A stretch of DNA of 64,000 bases from an uncultured Planctomycetaceae bacterium (GTDB lineage: Bacteria > Planctomycetota > Planctomycetia > Planctomycetales > Planctomycetaceae). This document shows, in pieces, positions 1 to 8,326 of the stretch. The stretch spans positions 39,389 through 103,388 of the forward strand of contig CALSLT010000028.1 in NCBI GenBank assembly GCA_943787265.1. The letters run 5' to 3'. Within the stretch, counting starts at the first letter, position 1. The number at the start of each line of letters is the position of its first letter. A program made the translations under genes and the position numbers. The notes under the pieces were generated by a model. The model was not told the origin of the DNA. It worked only from the letters and a program-made list of their open reading frames with translations, and did no database searches.

Positions 1-299
1 CACCTGCCCTTGCTGAACCTTATGTCGCGTCTACTTCTGACGACGCTTTATCGCCACCGATGCAGAGATATCCCTCCGGCGAAACAGTCGTCGCGTGGAC
101 GATGCAAGCAACTCAATCGTCGCTCACTGATTTGGCCGGCCCACAATCAGACGTTGCCCATGTGCTAGTCACAACGGATAGCGGCTCAAACATATCCTTC
201 GGAGGCTTACCAAGCCTACTCGGAACTCCGAGCATCCAGACCCGCTTGCCAGCCAGCATTCCAGGATGCATGCTGACGTGCTGCCGATCCGTTTGAGTG
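1..299. other. no recognisable gene
   Basis: I see no convincing coding sequence here. Short open frames exist on both strands but have no domain, no good ribosome binding site and no similarity to anything I recognise. The stretch lies downstream of the small minus-strand gene that ends at 300, so it is probably intergenic. Confidence 0.4.
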
Positions 300-662
300 T
301 CACAAGAATTGAAGATTCTTTGAGGACAACTGCCCAATCGCGAACCCACGAAGATAGTACAACTCGTGGTTGCCTGAGAACGGCGTCTGAGCCGGCAGTT
401 TCACGATGATGGAATCGTGCTTTGACATTGGCTCTGACCTGGCCGGTGCTACTCGAACACTTTCACCGACCCGGACGTTCGGATCGTCATCCAACGAACC
501 GCTAAGGTGCGAACGGAAAGTCACGGTCCGAAGCGAAGCATTTTCAACTTCCTTCGTGGCTACAATTTCCGCCGCCTGTTGCAGGTTGAAGCTGACAACC
601 AGCAAGACCACGCACACGGTGAGGGTCACGATTTCCGAGCCAGAGTTTCCGTTCCGATGCAT
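300..662 (-). CDS. small membrane-anchored protein, unknown function
   Basis: This is a protein of about 120 residues that I do not recognise. A hydrophobic stretch near the N-terminus (TLTVCVVLLVVSF) looks like a signal anchor, followed by a polar region of about 85 residues, so most of the protein is probably outside the cytoplasmic membrane. I prefer the ATG at 662, which has AGGA seven bases upstream. An in-frame GTG at 689 would overlap the end of the BshC-like gene by 8 bases and give nine more residues. Same strand and tight spacing make it the likely last gene of the run that begins near 4456. The combination of a clean anchor and translational coupling is why I call it real. Confidence 0.5.
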   Translation of the reverse strand: MHRNGNSGSEIVTLTVCVVLLVVSFNLQQAAEIVATKEVENASLRTVTFRSHLSGSLDDDPNVRVGESVRVAPARSEPMSKHDSIIVKLPAQTPFSGNHELYYLRGFAIGQLSSKNLQFL

Positions 663-681
663 AACCGGTCCTGCCCACTTC

Positions 682-2403
682 CTATTCACTTAATGAGAGC
701 TCGCGACGAAGCCTGTTAATCATGCTTTGAATCGCTGAATCGGAATAGAGACAAAAGGAAAATTCTCGACTCGTGAGAGTCTGATTGGCGGCGAGGCGTT
801 CCTCGATGTCGGCGAGTTCTTCTCGGATGAGTCGCTGCTGGTCCTCAGTTTGTTTCGCAAGTTCCCGGTTGATCTCGGGGAAGCGACGGTATCTTTGATG
901 ACCGCGTAAAGAAGTTTCGGCTGTTGGCTCTGCAGTTCGAGCTGAATTCTGCTCGGCGATCAACGACTCTTTTTCAGCAACGAGTACTTGAGCATCGGAA
1001 GATGGATCCGGGCCAAGGTGCCGCTGCGGATTCTGCTGGAGTTCTCTCAGCATTTGGCGGAGCCGCGCAACGTCGGATGTCGTTGCTGAGTGCGGCTCGC
1101 CAATCGGCAACCACTCAGTCGCCGACAGCGTCAAGTACTCGGGCAAGGCGACTCCGAAGAATCGTGACGCAATGTGATCAGTCATTGCGTCGTATTTTGC
1201 ACCGCCGATTCCGTGTACGAAGACATCGCACAGGCACAGTCGAGAAAACAAGGTTGTCGTCAACGCTCGTGTTCGAATTCTCAGCCCAGCTTCAGACAAG
1301 CGATTCAGCGCTGCAGTGGCTTCGTCGGTGGTTGCATCTGGACTCAGAATCACAGCATGAACGATCCGCGAAGCGTCTGGGGCCGTCGCCAGCTCCAAGG
1401 TCTCGCCAACCCGTCGGACAAACAGCCGGCCGCGCCGTGGATCGTCGGCCTGCCATATCCAGAACGGCGTTTCGCACCAGCCATTTTGAAGTTCAAGCTC
1501 CGGAACCGGGTGCGAAGAACTTCGAATTCGATTGACGCGACGATACTCGCTAAGCACCTGATTGTAGACTCGGCGAAATTCCTCAGCGTGCACAAGAATG
1601 TGAGCGGCGAAGGATCGGAACGTTTCGGTTTCACAAAGTCCGCTGATCGGCAGCTCAAGATTTCCGAGGCCCCATTCGTGCTCAAGCGACACTCGGCCGG
1701 CAGTCAGACATTCAGCGAGCGAAGCAGGTTGATCATCAGGCGAAAGTCTTGCGGCAGTGTCCATGACCTTCGGCCAGAACTCGGCGACCAGGGGATCGAT
1801 ATTCCACGGTCGCATCGCTGTTGAAACTCGGTCGGCGAAAGACTCCAGCAGCCCCGTGTCTTCGACGCGAGCTTCTTCCCAGGGAATTGGTGGCCGGGCG
1901 GTGTCGAAGTCGATCGTGGATATGCCGGGGTTTTCACGGTCTCCAACTGGAATTCGAATCTGCGTGCTTGCCATCAGGTCGTTATCGACAACCAGGTTCA
2001 ATCCAACTCCGCCGCCATGTAACGCCAATTGCGACGTTGCAATGTTCTTGGCGAAGACTCCGGGGTGAAACAGCTCAGGCTGATGACCGGTCATGATCAG
2101 CGGAGTGGTCGCCTGAACGTCGACAGTCCGGCCAAGCAATTCGGACGTCCATTTCGAAGCCGCTGTGAGCACTTCACTTCGAGCGGCCGCACGGAATTCT
2201 TTCAGGCCGACGTTCAGTATCTGGCAAGCCGCCGACCCGGAAAATTCCTGCTGGTCGCGAAGCTGGTCAACTTGTTGAACAATCGCTGTCGGCTCGGGGT
2301 GAATGAGGAACGTGCCATTCTCGCGTGGAACGCGGAGTCGAATACGTTGCCAGGCTGGTTCTTCGCGACCGTTCATCGTGGCTGAGCGTTCCAGAAGTTC
2401 CAT
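682..2403 (-). CDS. BshC-like protein (putative bacillithiol cysteine-adding enzyme)
   Basis: The 573-residue product is close in length to Bacillus BshC (about 540), which adds cysteine to glucosaminyl-malate in the last step of bacillithiol synthesis. The N-terminal third carries MTGHQPELFHPGVFAKN, matching the TGQQ-type nucleotide-binding start of BshC, followed by VDNDL. Further on is HGIGGAKYDAMTD, which I associate with planctomycete members of the family. The C-terminal part is charged and helical (EINRELAKQTEDQQRLIREE) and could form a coiled coil, also a BshC trait. The gene starts with ATG 74 bases after the GT2 gene and overlaps or abuts the small membrane protein downstream. A Cys/Met PLP enzyme two genes upstream would fit a thiol role. 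The assignment is inferred from motifs only; no bshA or bshB is visible here. Confidence 0.5.
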   Translation of the reverse strand: MELLERSATMNGREEPAWQRIRLRVPRENGTFLIHPEPTAIVQQVDQLRDQQEFSGSAACQILNVGLKEFRAAARSEVLTAASKWTSELLGRTVDVQATTPLIMTGHQPELFHPGVFAKNIATSQLALHGGGVGLNLVVDNDLMASTQIRIPVGDRENPGISTIDFDTARPPIPWEEARVEDTGLLESFADRVSTAMRPWNIDPLVAEFWPKVMDTAARLSPDDQPASLAECLTAGRVSLEHEWGLGNLELPISGLCETETFRSFAAHILVHAEEFRRVYNQVLSEYRRVNRIRSSSHPVPELELQNGWCETPFWIWQADDPRRGRLFVRRVGETLELATAPDASRIVHAVILSPDATTDEATAALNRLSEAGLRIRTRALTTTLFSRLCLCDVFVHGIGGAKYDAMTDHIASRFFGVALPEYLTLSATEWLPIGEPHSATTSDVARLRQMLRELQQNPQRHLGPDPSSDAQVLVAEKESLIAEQNSARTAEPTAETSLRGHQRYRRFPEINRELAKQTEDQQRLIREELADIEERLAANQTLTSREFSFCLYSDSAIQSMINRLRRELSLSE

Positions 2404-2476
2404 CGTTCGGTCGAATATTAAGGGAGCGTTGTTCGGCAGCGAATCTTACGTCCGACGGAACGTTCGGAATGTTGCC

Positions 2477-3232
2477 TTAATCACAAAGCGTCGGTCCGGA
2501 GAGTGTTGTGACTTTTTCACCAGCGGGTGCGTCGAGTTCTCGGCCCATCACTTCGTGGTAATAACGCAGCCGGCGTTCGGTATCGTCCAGTGAACCTCCG
2601 AACGATCGATCTTCGTCGAGATAAATCAGCGGGACCGGAAACTCGGTAATGCTCATGCCGAGCTGCACAGCCTGAACCCAAAGCTGCAGCGGCATCGCGT
2701 AGCCGAGTTCCGTGATCTTCAAATTTTCCAGAGCGTGCGTGCGGTACGCTTTGAAACCGCAAAACGTGTCTGTCAGATTCAGGTTCAGTTTTTCGTTGAG
2801 GAAGCGAGTCACTTCGACATTCACCCGACGTCGATCTTCAGGCGGCGGCGTGTCTCCATCGAACGATTTCAGATACCGGCTGCCGGAAACGATGTCGACC
2901 GGTTCGCCTTCTTCGGGATAGACAGCGGCTGCCAACTCGGGAATGAGACTCGGCTCGTGCTGCCCGTCGCAATCGATCGTCACGACGACGTCGTAGTTGT
3001 TGCGGACGGCGTAGCAGAAGGCGGTCTTCAGAGCGGCTCCGTAACCTTGATTGTTGCCGTGAGTGACGACGCGAATTCCGGGCACGCTGAGCAGGACGTC
3101 GTCAGTTCCGTCGCTCGATCCGTCATTCACGACGAGGATGTCGTCCGCAAACTTCTGCACCTCAAGCAACACTTGAGCCACGTGAGTCGCCTCGTTGTAA
3201 ACAGGCAATGCAGTGAGCACTCGCGGTTTCAC
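2477..3232 (-). CDS. family 2 glycosyltransferase (dolichol-phosphate-mannose-synthase-like)
   Basis: This is a compact 251-residue GT-A glycosyltransferase without membrane segments. The start VLTALPVYNEATHV and ILVVNDGSSDGT form the nucleotide-sugar site, and TIDCDGQHEP (residues about 85-94) supplies the DxD metal-binding motif. The order and spacing match polyprenyl-phosphate sugar transferases, which move a sugar from a nucleotide donor to a lipid carrier at the inner face of the membrane, though donor and acceptor cannot be read from sequence. The start is GTG at 3232, supported by AAGGGA eight bases upstream. It lies 54 bases after the PLP enzyme gene and 73 before the BshC-like gene, so it may be co-transcribed with them. 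Confidence 0.85.
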   Translation of the reverse strand: MKPRVLTALPVYNEATHVAQVLLEVQKFADDILVVNDGSSDGTDDVLLSVPGIRVVTHGNNQGYGAALKTAFCYAVRNNYDVVVTIDCDGQHEPSLIPELAAAVYPEEGEPVDIVSGSRYLKSFDGDTPPPEDRRRVNVEVTRFLNEKLNLNLTDTFCGFKAYRTHALENLKITELGYAMPLQLWVQAVQLGMSITEFPVPLIYLDEDRSFGGSLDDTERRLRYYHEVMGRELDAPAGEKVTTLSGPTLCD

Positions 3233-3286
3233 AATGACGGTCCCTTATGATTAACGAAGTGGGCTGACTTTCAGACAATCGTCGGC

Positions 3287-4456
3287 TTAGCCAATTGTAT
3301 CCAGAGCGTGCTTCATGTCAGCGACGATGTCGTCCGGGCTTTCGATTCCGACCGAGATGCGGATCGTCTTTTCGGTAATACCCGCTACACGACGCGCTTC
3401 CAGAGACATTGAAGCGTGACTCATCGATTCCGGGTATTCGAATAGCGACTCAACTCCGCCGAGCGATTCAGCCAATGAGTACAACTTCGCAGTTTCGAAG
3501 ATGTGCTCGGCAGCCGGTCGACCACCCTTTACGTCGAAACTCATCATCGCGCCGAATCCGCTTTGCTGTTTCTTTGCGAGTTCGTGCTGAGGATGAGACG
3601 GGAGTCCCGGAAAGTAAACGTGTTCGACGGCGTCGTGAGCGTCCAGCATTTCAGCCAGAGCCATCGCGCCTCGCTGGTGAGCTTCCATTCGCGGGCCGAG
3701 CGTTTTGATTCCTCGCAGTACAAGCCAGGCGTCAAACGGTGAGCAAGCCAAACCAAGTGCATTCACAGTGAAAGCAACGCGTTCGGCGTGCTCTTTCGAC
3801 TTCGAAACAACACAGCCTCCGACAACATCGGAGTGACCGTTGAGGTACTTAGTCGTCGAGTGGACAACGATGTCGACGCCCATTTCCAGCGGGCGCTGGA
3901 GGTACGGCGAGAGGAACGTGTTATCGGCCACGGTGATCGCACCGGCTTCTTTGGCGACTGCAACCACAGCCTCAATGTCGACAAGGTTCAGCAGCGGATT
4001 ACTGGGTGTCTCGATCCAGACGCATTTTGTGTTTGGCTTGACGGCGGCCTGGACGTTGGCGGCATCGCCCATCTTCACAAACGAAAATTCGATGCCCATC
4101 TTGGTGAAGATGTCGGCAAAGAGACGATAAGTCCCGCCGTAAATGTCATCACCGGCGATGATGTGGTCGCCCGGCTGGAAGAGGTGCAGCACGGTCGTAA
4201 TGGCCGACATTCCGGTGCTGGTCGCGCGGCATTCGACTCCGCCTTCCAGAGCAGCAATGTTTTCTTCGAGGCCGGTACGCGTCGGATTGCCGCTCCGCGT
4301 GTAGTCGTACCCTTTGGTCGTGTCGAGGTCGTCCCAGTAGAACGTCGAACTCGGATAGATCGGCGTGATCACGCTGTTATAAGAAGAGTCCTTATTCACA
4401 CCGGTATGAACGCACCGAGTCTCAAAGGAATGCTGCTGTCTATCGCTCGAATCCAT
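3287..4456 (-). CDS. Cys/Met metabolism PLP-dependent enzyme (cystathionine gamma-synthase/lyase type)
   Basis: The 389-residue protein is a full-length fold-type I trans-sulfuration enzyme. YDYTRSGNPTR (residues 50-60), the glycine-rich ATSTGMSAI (78-86), ADNTF (177-181) and HSTTKYLNGHSD (199-210), with Lys203 as the PLP lysine, are the expected signatures. Such enzymes either join cysteine and homoserine esters to cystathionine or split cystathionine to cysteine; sequence alone does not separate the two. It is cytoplasmic, with no signal peptide. It opens a minus-strand run with a GT2 gene and a BshC-like gene, which would fit a cysteine-supplying role, but that is inference. It diverges from ilvB across a gap of about 480 bases. 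Confidence 0.9.
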   Translation of the reverse strand: MDSSDRQQHSFETRCVHTGVNKDSSYNSVITPIYPSSTFYWDDLDTTKGYDYTRSGNPTRTGLEENIAALEGGVECRATSTGMSAITTVLHLFQPGDHIIAGDDIYGGTYRLFADIFTKMGIEFSFVKMGDAANVQAAVKPNTKCVWIETPSNPLLNLVDIEAVVAVAKEAGAITVADNTFLSPYLQRPLEMGVDIVVHSTTKYLNGHSDVVGGCVVSKSKEHAERVAFTVNALGLACSPFDAWLVLRGIKTLGPRMEAHQRGAMALAEMLDAHDAVEHVYFPGLPSHPQHELAKKQQSGFGAMMSFDVKGGRPAAEHIFETAKLYSLAESLGGVESLFEYPESMSHASMSLEARRVAGITEKTIRISVGIESPDDIVADMKHALDTIG

Positions 4457-4933
4457 GCTGCTTCTCGTGCTTTGGATGCGGATGGTTGGTCAGAAGGCGG
4501 GACGGGCCGCGAAAGTCGCTGGCTCGTGGGGTCGGATTCGGCTCGGACAGCCGAATCGATAGTCTACGGTCGCCAACTCGCCGCCACAACAAGCGGCAAT
4601 TCGTCGGACGACCGCGAACCAGCAGTCACCCAGGACAATCGATACAGTGTTTCAGGTTCGCCACGATCCGAAGATCATCGCCTGGTCGGGACGTTGTGAA
4701 GTCGCCGCAACTTCGCCAGCTTGTGACGACGGCTCGACAGCGTCGTCCGGCTGGAACTGCGAAAATCGACATAACCCAACCGACCTTCACTGTGTCGGTC
4801 GTTTGTCGTGCCAAATCGCCGCCGCGGAGGCGTCAATCCGGCCCCGCGAACCGAAATCAACACTCGCGACCGTCTGAGAGTCGCGGTACACTTCTCGGTT
4901 CGTTCTCACCCCGTTTTTTCAGGAAGCAGCACA
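4457..4933. other. divergent intergenic region between PLP enzyme and ilvB
   Basis: About 480 bases separate two divergently read genes, so promoters for both should lie here. An open frame continues upstream of the ilvB start, but its translation is arginine-rich and unlike the enzyme, so I treat it as non-coding. I could not recognise a SAM riboswitch, T-box or leader peptide of branched amino acids. Confidence 0.35.
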
Positions 4934-6751
4934 GTGTCGACCGCCCAACAAAGTTCAACGAGTACCAAAACGATCACCGGAGCCGATATTTTGATCGAGG
5001 CTCTGGTACGAAACGGCGGCGACACCATCTTTGCCTATCCGGGCGGAGCGAGCATGCCTTTGCATCAGGCTCTGACTCGCCGAAAAGATCGAATCCGAAC
5101 AATCCTGCCGCGACATGAACAGGGCGGTGGCTTCGCAGCTCAGGGGCACTCACGAACGACCGACAACGTCGGCCTCTGCATGGCGACGAGCGGCCCAGGA
5201 GCGACCAACCTCGTCACGTCAATCGCCGACGCCAAGATGGACAGCGTCCCGCTGATCGCCATCACCGGCCAGGTTCCTCAGGCCGTCATCGGGACCGACG
5301 CTTTCCAGGAAACACCAATCGTCGAAATCTGCCGAGCGGTCACCAAGCACTACTACATGATCACGGCCGACGACTACACAGACCCGGAGTCGGTCCGCGA
5401 AGCTCTCGAATCAATCCCGCGGATCGTGAAGGAAGCCTACTTCGTCGCCAAGAGCGGTCGACCGGGGCCAGTCCTGATCGACTTCCCGAAGAACATCCAG
5501 CTCGCTTCCATGCCGGAAGACGAACTCGATTACGATCCGGCCATGAAGTTGCCCGGCTATCGTCCGCTGCAACGAAAGGTCGCTCCAGAACAAATCCGAC
5601 AGGCAGTTGCCGCGATCCGTCGCGCCAAGAAACCGATCCTCTACGTCGGCGGTGGAGTCATCAACGCAGACGCTTCTGAAGAACTGACCAAGTTCGCGCT
5701 GAAAACCGGCATCCCCGTTACGACAACCGTGATGGGCATCGGTGCGTTTCCTGGCGATCACGAACAGTCTCTGCACATGCTCGGCATGCACGGAACCGTC
5801 TACGCCAACAAGGCAATCGACGAAGCCGACCTGCTGCTGGCACTGGGCGTTCGGTTCGACGACCGAGTGACCGGCAAGCTGGACGAGTTCGCTCTGCACG
5901 GCAAGATCATCCACGTCGACATCGACGCTTCAGAAATTCACAAGAACAAAGAAGCTCACATCCCGATCGTGGCTGACGTGAAGGACTTCCTGGTCGCCCT
6001 GAACGCTGCTCTGTCAGAAGACGACTGCCCGCAGATCGACGAATGGCGAAAGCAGTGTTCTGACTGGAAAGAAAAGTTCCCGCTCAAGCACACTCAGTCC
6101 GACGAGTTCATCTATCCGCAGGAAGCGATCCAGGAACTGTGGCGGCAGACCAAAGAACTCGACACTTACGTCGCAGTCGGCGTCGGTCAGCATCAAATGT
6201 GGGCGGCTCAGTACTACAAGTTCAGCAAACCGAAACGATGGCTCAGCAGCTCAGGTCTGGGAACGATGGGCTTCGGCCTGCCGGCAGCGATGGGTGTCGC
6301 GGCGGCTCATCCGGAAGCACTCGTCATCGACATCGACGGCGACGGCTCCGTCATGATGAACATTCAGGAACTCGCGACGCTGTTCTGCGAGAAGCTGAAT
6401 GTCAAAGTCTTCCTGCTCAACAACCAGCACCTCGGCATGGTGATGCAGTGGGAAGACCGCTTCATGGAAGGCAACCGAGCTCACACTTACCTCGGCCACA
6501 TCGACGACAAGATGGCAACGGGCGACGGTGACGGTACCTTCGGCGAGACCTTCCCGAACTTCGTCAAAATGGCCGAGAGCATGGGAGTCGGAGCACGACA
6601 GGTCGACAAGAAAGCAGACCTGCCAGCCGCGATCGAAGAAATGATCAACTATGACGGCCCATACCTGCTCGAAATGATCTGCCCATACCAGGAGCACGTC
6701 CTGCCGATGATCCCTGGCGGCGGAACCGTCCGCGACATCATCACCGAGTAG
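4934..6751 (+). CDS. ilvB: acetolactate synthase large subunit
   Basis: This 605-residue ThDP enzyme condenses two pyruvates, or pyruvate and 2-oxobutyrate, in valine, leucine and isoleucine synthesis. GADILIEALVRNGGDTIFAYPGG opens the first domain in full-length form. PRHEQGGGFAAQG holds the ThDP-activating Glu62, TSGPGATNL the next conserved loop, and GDGSVMMNIQEL near residue 470 the Mg-ThDP site. The C-terminus matches the AHAS family to the end. The best start is GTG 4934 with AGGA nine bases upstream; an earlier in-frame GTG at 4808 would add 42 arginine-rich residues unlike the family. No small subunit gene (ilvN) follows, so it must lie elsewhere. A strong terminator lies 30 bases downstream, which suggests a single-gene unit. 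Confidence 0.95.
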   Translation: MSTAQQSSTSTKTITGADILIEALVRNGGDTIFAYPGGASMPLHQALTRRKDRIRTILPRHEQGGGFAAQGHSRTTDNVGLCMATSGPGATNLVTSIADAKMDSVPLIAITGQVPQAVIGTDAFQETPIVEICRAVTKHYYMITADDYTDPESVREALESIPRIVKEAYFVAKSGRPGPVLIDFPKNIQLASMPEDELDYDPAMKLPGYRPLQRKVAPEQIRQAVAAIRRAKKPILYVGGGVINADASEELTKFALKTGIPVTTTVMGIGAFPGDHEQSLHMLGMHGTVYANKAIDEADLLLALGVRFDDRVTGKLDEFALHGKIIHVDIDASEIHKNKEAHIPIVADVKDFLVALNAALSEDDCPQIDEWRKQCSDWKEKFPLKHTQSDEFIYPQEAIQELWRQTKELDTYVAVGVGQHQMWAAQYYKFSKPKRWLSSSGLGTMGFGLPAAMGVAAAHPEALVIDIDGDGSVMMNIQELATLFCEKLNVKVFLLNNQHLGMVMQWEDRFMEGNRAHTYLGHIDDKMATGDGDGTFGETFPNFVKMAESMGVGARQVDKKADLPAAIEEMINYDGPYLLEMICPYQEHVLPMIPGGGTVRDIITE

Positions 6752-6783
6752 CGACAAGATCGTTCACAAAGACTTTTCAAAGG

Positions 6784-6813
6784 CTGCTTCGTTCCGACGA
6801 AGCAGTCTTTTTC
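6784..6813 (+). terminator. rho-independent terminator after ilvB
   Basis: A perfect 9-base-pair stem, CTGCTTCGT at 6784-6792 and ACGAAGCAG at 6797-6805 around a TCCG loop, is followed by TCTTTTTC. Its position 30 bases after the ilvB stop fits a terminator for that gene. Confidence 0.85.
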
Positions 6814-6864
6814 GTGCGCGAGTCGAACTTGAGACACAAGAAGCTCAGGCAATGACGCCCAAAG

Positions 6865-6945
6865 AACCACGAATGGACACTAATTAACACGAATCTTCTC
6901 ACTCACGAACAATTCATTCGTGTTAATTTGTGTCCATTCGTGGTT
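6865..6945. repeat. large inverted repeat, dispersed palindrome type A
   Basis: Two 30-base arms, 6865-6894 and 6916-6945, are reverse complements with one mismatch, around a 21-base loop. The right arm begins ATTCGTGTTAATTTGTGTCC. A decayed relative with ATTCGTGTTGATTCGTTG lies at about 52844-52861. I know this kind of sequence as a multi-copy intergenic element of planctomycetes and some other bacteria; no transposase is linked to it here. Confidence 0.8.
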
Positions 6946-7100
6946 CCAGATCCGCAGTTGTTGAGAATCCCACAGACCGAATGTCTGGTGAGTTACAGTT
7001 TGCCCCCCCGATTGTGCCGATAGTGAGTGTTGGAAGGCGGGAAAGCCGGTCATGGCCGGAAGTTACCGTCAATTGATCATTCGCTAACGCCAGGTGCGAT

Positions 7101-7955
7101 ATGAAGTTCGGGCAAAAAACGGTCACTTTCGTTGCGACTCTCGTCCTTTTGGTCATGTTCCAGAGTGCTGGGTCAGCGGCGGAACTGAAGTGGGGCAGCG
7201 ATCTGAAGAAAGCGGCGGCCGAGTCTCAGAAAACCGGTAAGCCGATCCTGATCACGTTCACAGCGTCGTGGTGCCATTATTGCCACAAGCTGCTGGACGA
7301 GACTTTCACCGATCAGCAAGTCGTCGCCCGAGTCAACGAATACTTCGTCCCGGTCGTTCTGGACGCTGACGAAAACGAGAAAGCCGTCAATCTGCTCGGC
7401 ATCGAAGCCTTTCCTTCGACGGTCGTAATCTCTCCCGAGCTGAACGTGCTGGGCAGAATCAGAGGCTTTCACCCTGCTCCGCAAATGGCTCAACAGCTCG
7501 CACCGTTCTGTAAGAAACAGCAGCCCGAGCTTCAACAGGCTGTCGTCAAGAAGACACCTGAAAAGCCAGCCACTCGACCAGTCGTTGCTCGCATGCCAGC
7601 ACCTCAGACCGCATTCTCAGGAATGTGCCTGGTGTCGATGCTGGACGATCGAGACCTCGTCCGAGGCAGCTCGAAGCTCACCGAAGAGTACCGCGGAGTC
7701 AAACTGCACTTCGCCACCGCAAAACACCAGCAGGCATTCCAAGCGGAACCGGCAAAGTACTGGCCACTGGCCGACGGCCACTGCCCGGTCGCTTCCGTCG
7801 GTAACGAAAAAGTAACTCTCGGAGCCGCCTCAACCGCTGCCGTCTACCGAGGCAGAGTCGTCCTCTTCCGCTCCCTGAAACACCGATCAACGTTCGCCGA
7901 CGCCCCTCGTCAATTTGCCGAAAGTCTCGAACGGCTTCGAACTGCAAGCCGGTAG
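7101..7955 (+). CDS. secreted thioredoxin-fold protein with two YHS-like domains
   Basis: The 284-residue protein starts with a signal peptide (FVATLVLLVMFQSAGSAAE). Residues about 28-140 form a thioredoxin fold of the DsbD-gamma/thioredoxin_7 type: PILITFTASWCHYCHK puts the redox pair at Cys58 and Cys61, and the cis-proline loop follows in GIEAFPSTVVIS. Residues about 170-280 hold two similar units, each with a Cys followed by Y-R-G and a Phe-rich strand (YRGVKLHFATAKHQQAF and YRGRVVLFRSLKHRSTF), which resemble the metal-binding YHS domain. The role is presumably thiol-disulfide or metal chemistry in the periplasm. AGGTG precedes the ATG. The next small gene begins 6 bases after the stop. 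Confidence 0.75.
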   Translation: MKFGQKTVTFVATLVLLVMFQSAGSAAELKWGSDLKKAAAESQKTGKPILITFTASWCHYCHKLLDETFTDQQVVARVNEYFVPVVLDADENEKAVNLLGIEAFPSTVVISPELNVLGRIRGFHPAPQMAQQLAPFCKKQQPELQQAVVKKTPEKPATRPVVARMPAPQTAFSGMCLVSMLDDRDLVRGSSKLTEEYRGVKLHFATAKHQQAFQAEPAKYWPLADGHCPVASVGNEKVTLGAASTAAVYRGRVVLFRSLKHRSTFADAPRQFAESLERLRTASR

Positions 7956-7961
7956 TCGCAA

Positions 7962-8306
7962 ATGGCCCGCAACATTGACGCCATTCGTCACCAATTTTGT
8001 GACCCGCAAGTTACGCCAATTATTGAAGGAACACTGATCCGCCCCGCCATGTACACGATTGGCGGCAGCATTCCTGAGGTTGCTGCGTTTCTTGAAGGGT
8101 ACTTCAGCGGGGCCCATGTGAAAGTCTCAGAGGCCTCAGCCATCGTGACGGAATGGCAGGATTACGTTGAATTCATCGGAGCAGAATTCGGCTCCACAAA
8201 TTGGAATGACGTCTTCCGTAGCGTTACTGCCCGGTACGCTTCCGACGACGATGGGTTCGACTGGCTTCTAACAAAGTATCTTCAGTTCAAGTCGAAGTCG
8301 GCGTAG
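7962..8306 (+). CDS. small cytoplasmic protein, unknown function
   Basis: This 114-residue product is not one I recognise. It has no signal peptide or membrane segment, is rich in aromatic residues (MYTIGGSIPEVAAFLEGYF, DDDGFDWLLTKYLQF) and looks like a small globular alpha/beta protein. The ATG lies 6 bases after the stop of the thioredoxin-like gene on the same strand, so the two are probably co-transcribed. It ends 20 bases before the convergent PQQ-type gene. Confidence 0.55.
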   Translation: MARNIDAIRHQFCDPQVTPIIEGTLIRPAMYTIGGSIPEVAAFLEGYFSGAHVKVSEASAIVTEWQDYVEFIGAEFGSTNWNDVFRSVTARYASDDDGFDWLLTKYLQFKSKSA

Positions 8307-8326
8307 TGCAGGACGATGGCTGTCGC

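Noticed and set aside
4808..4933. N-terminal extension of ilvB from GTG 4808
   Set aside because: The 42 added residues are arginine-rich, unlike AHAS enzymes, and the GTG at 4934 has a good binding site.
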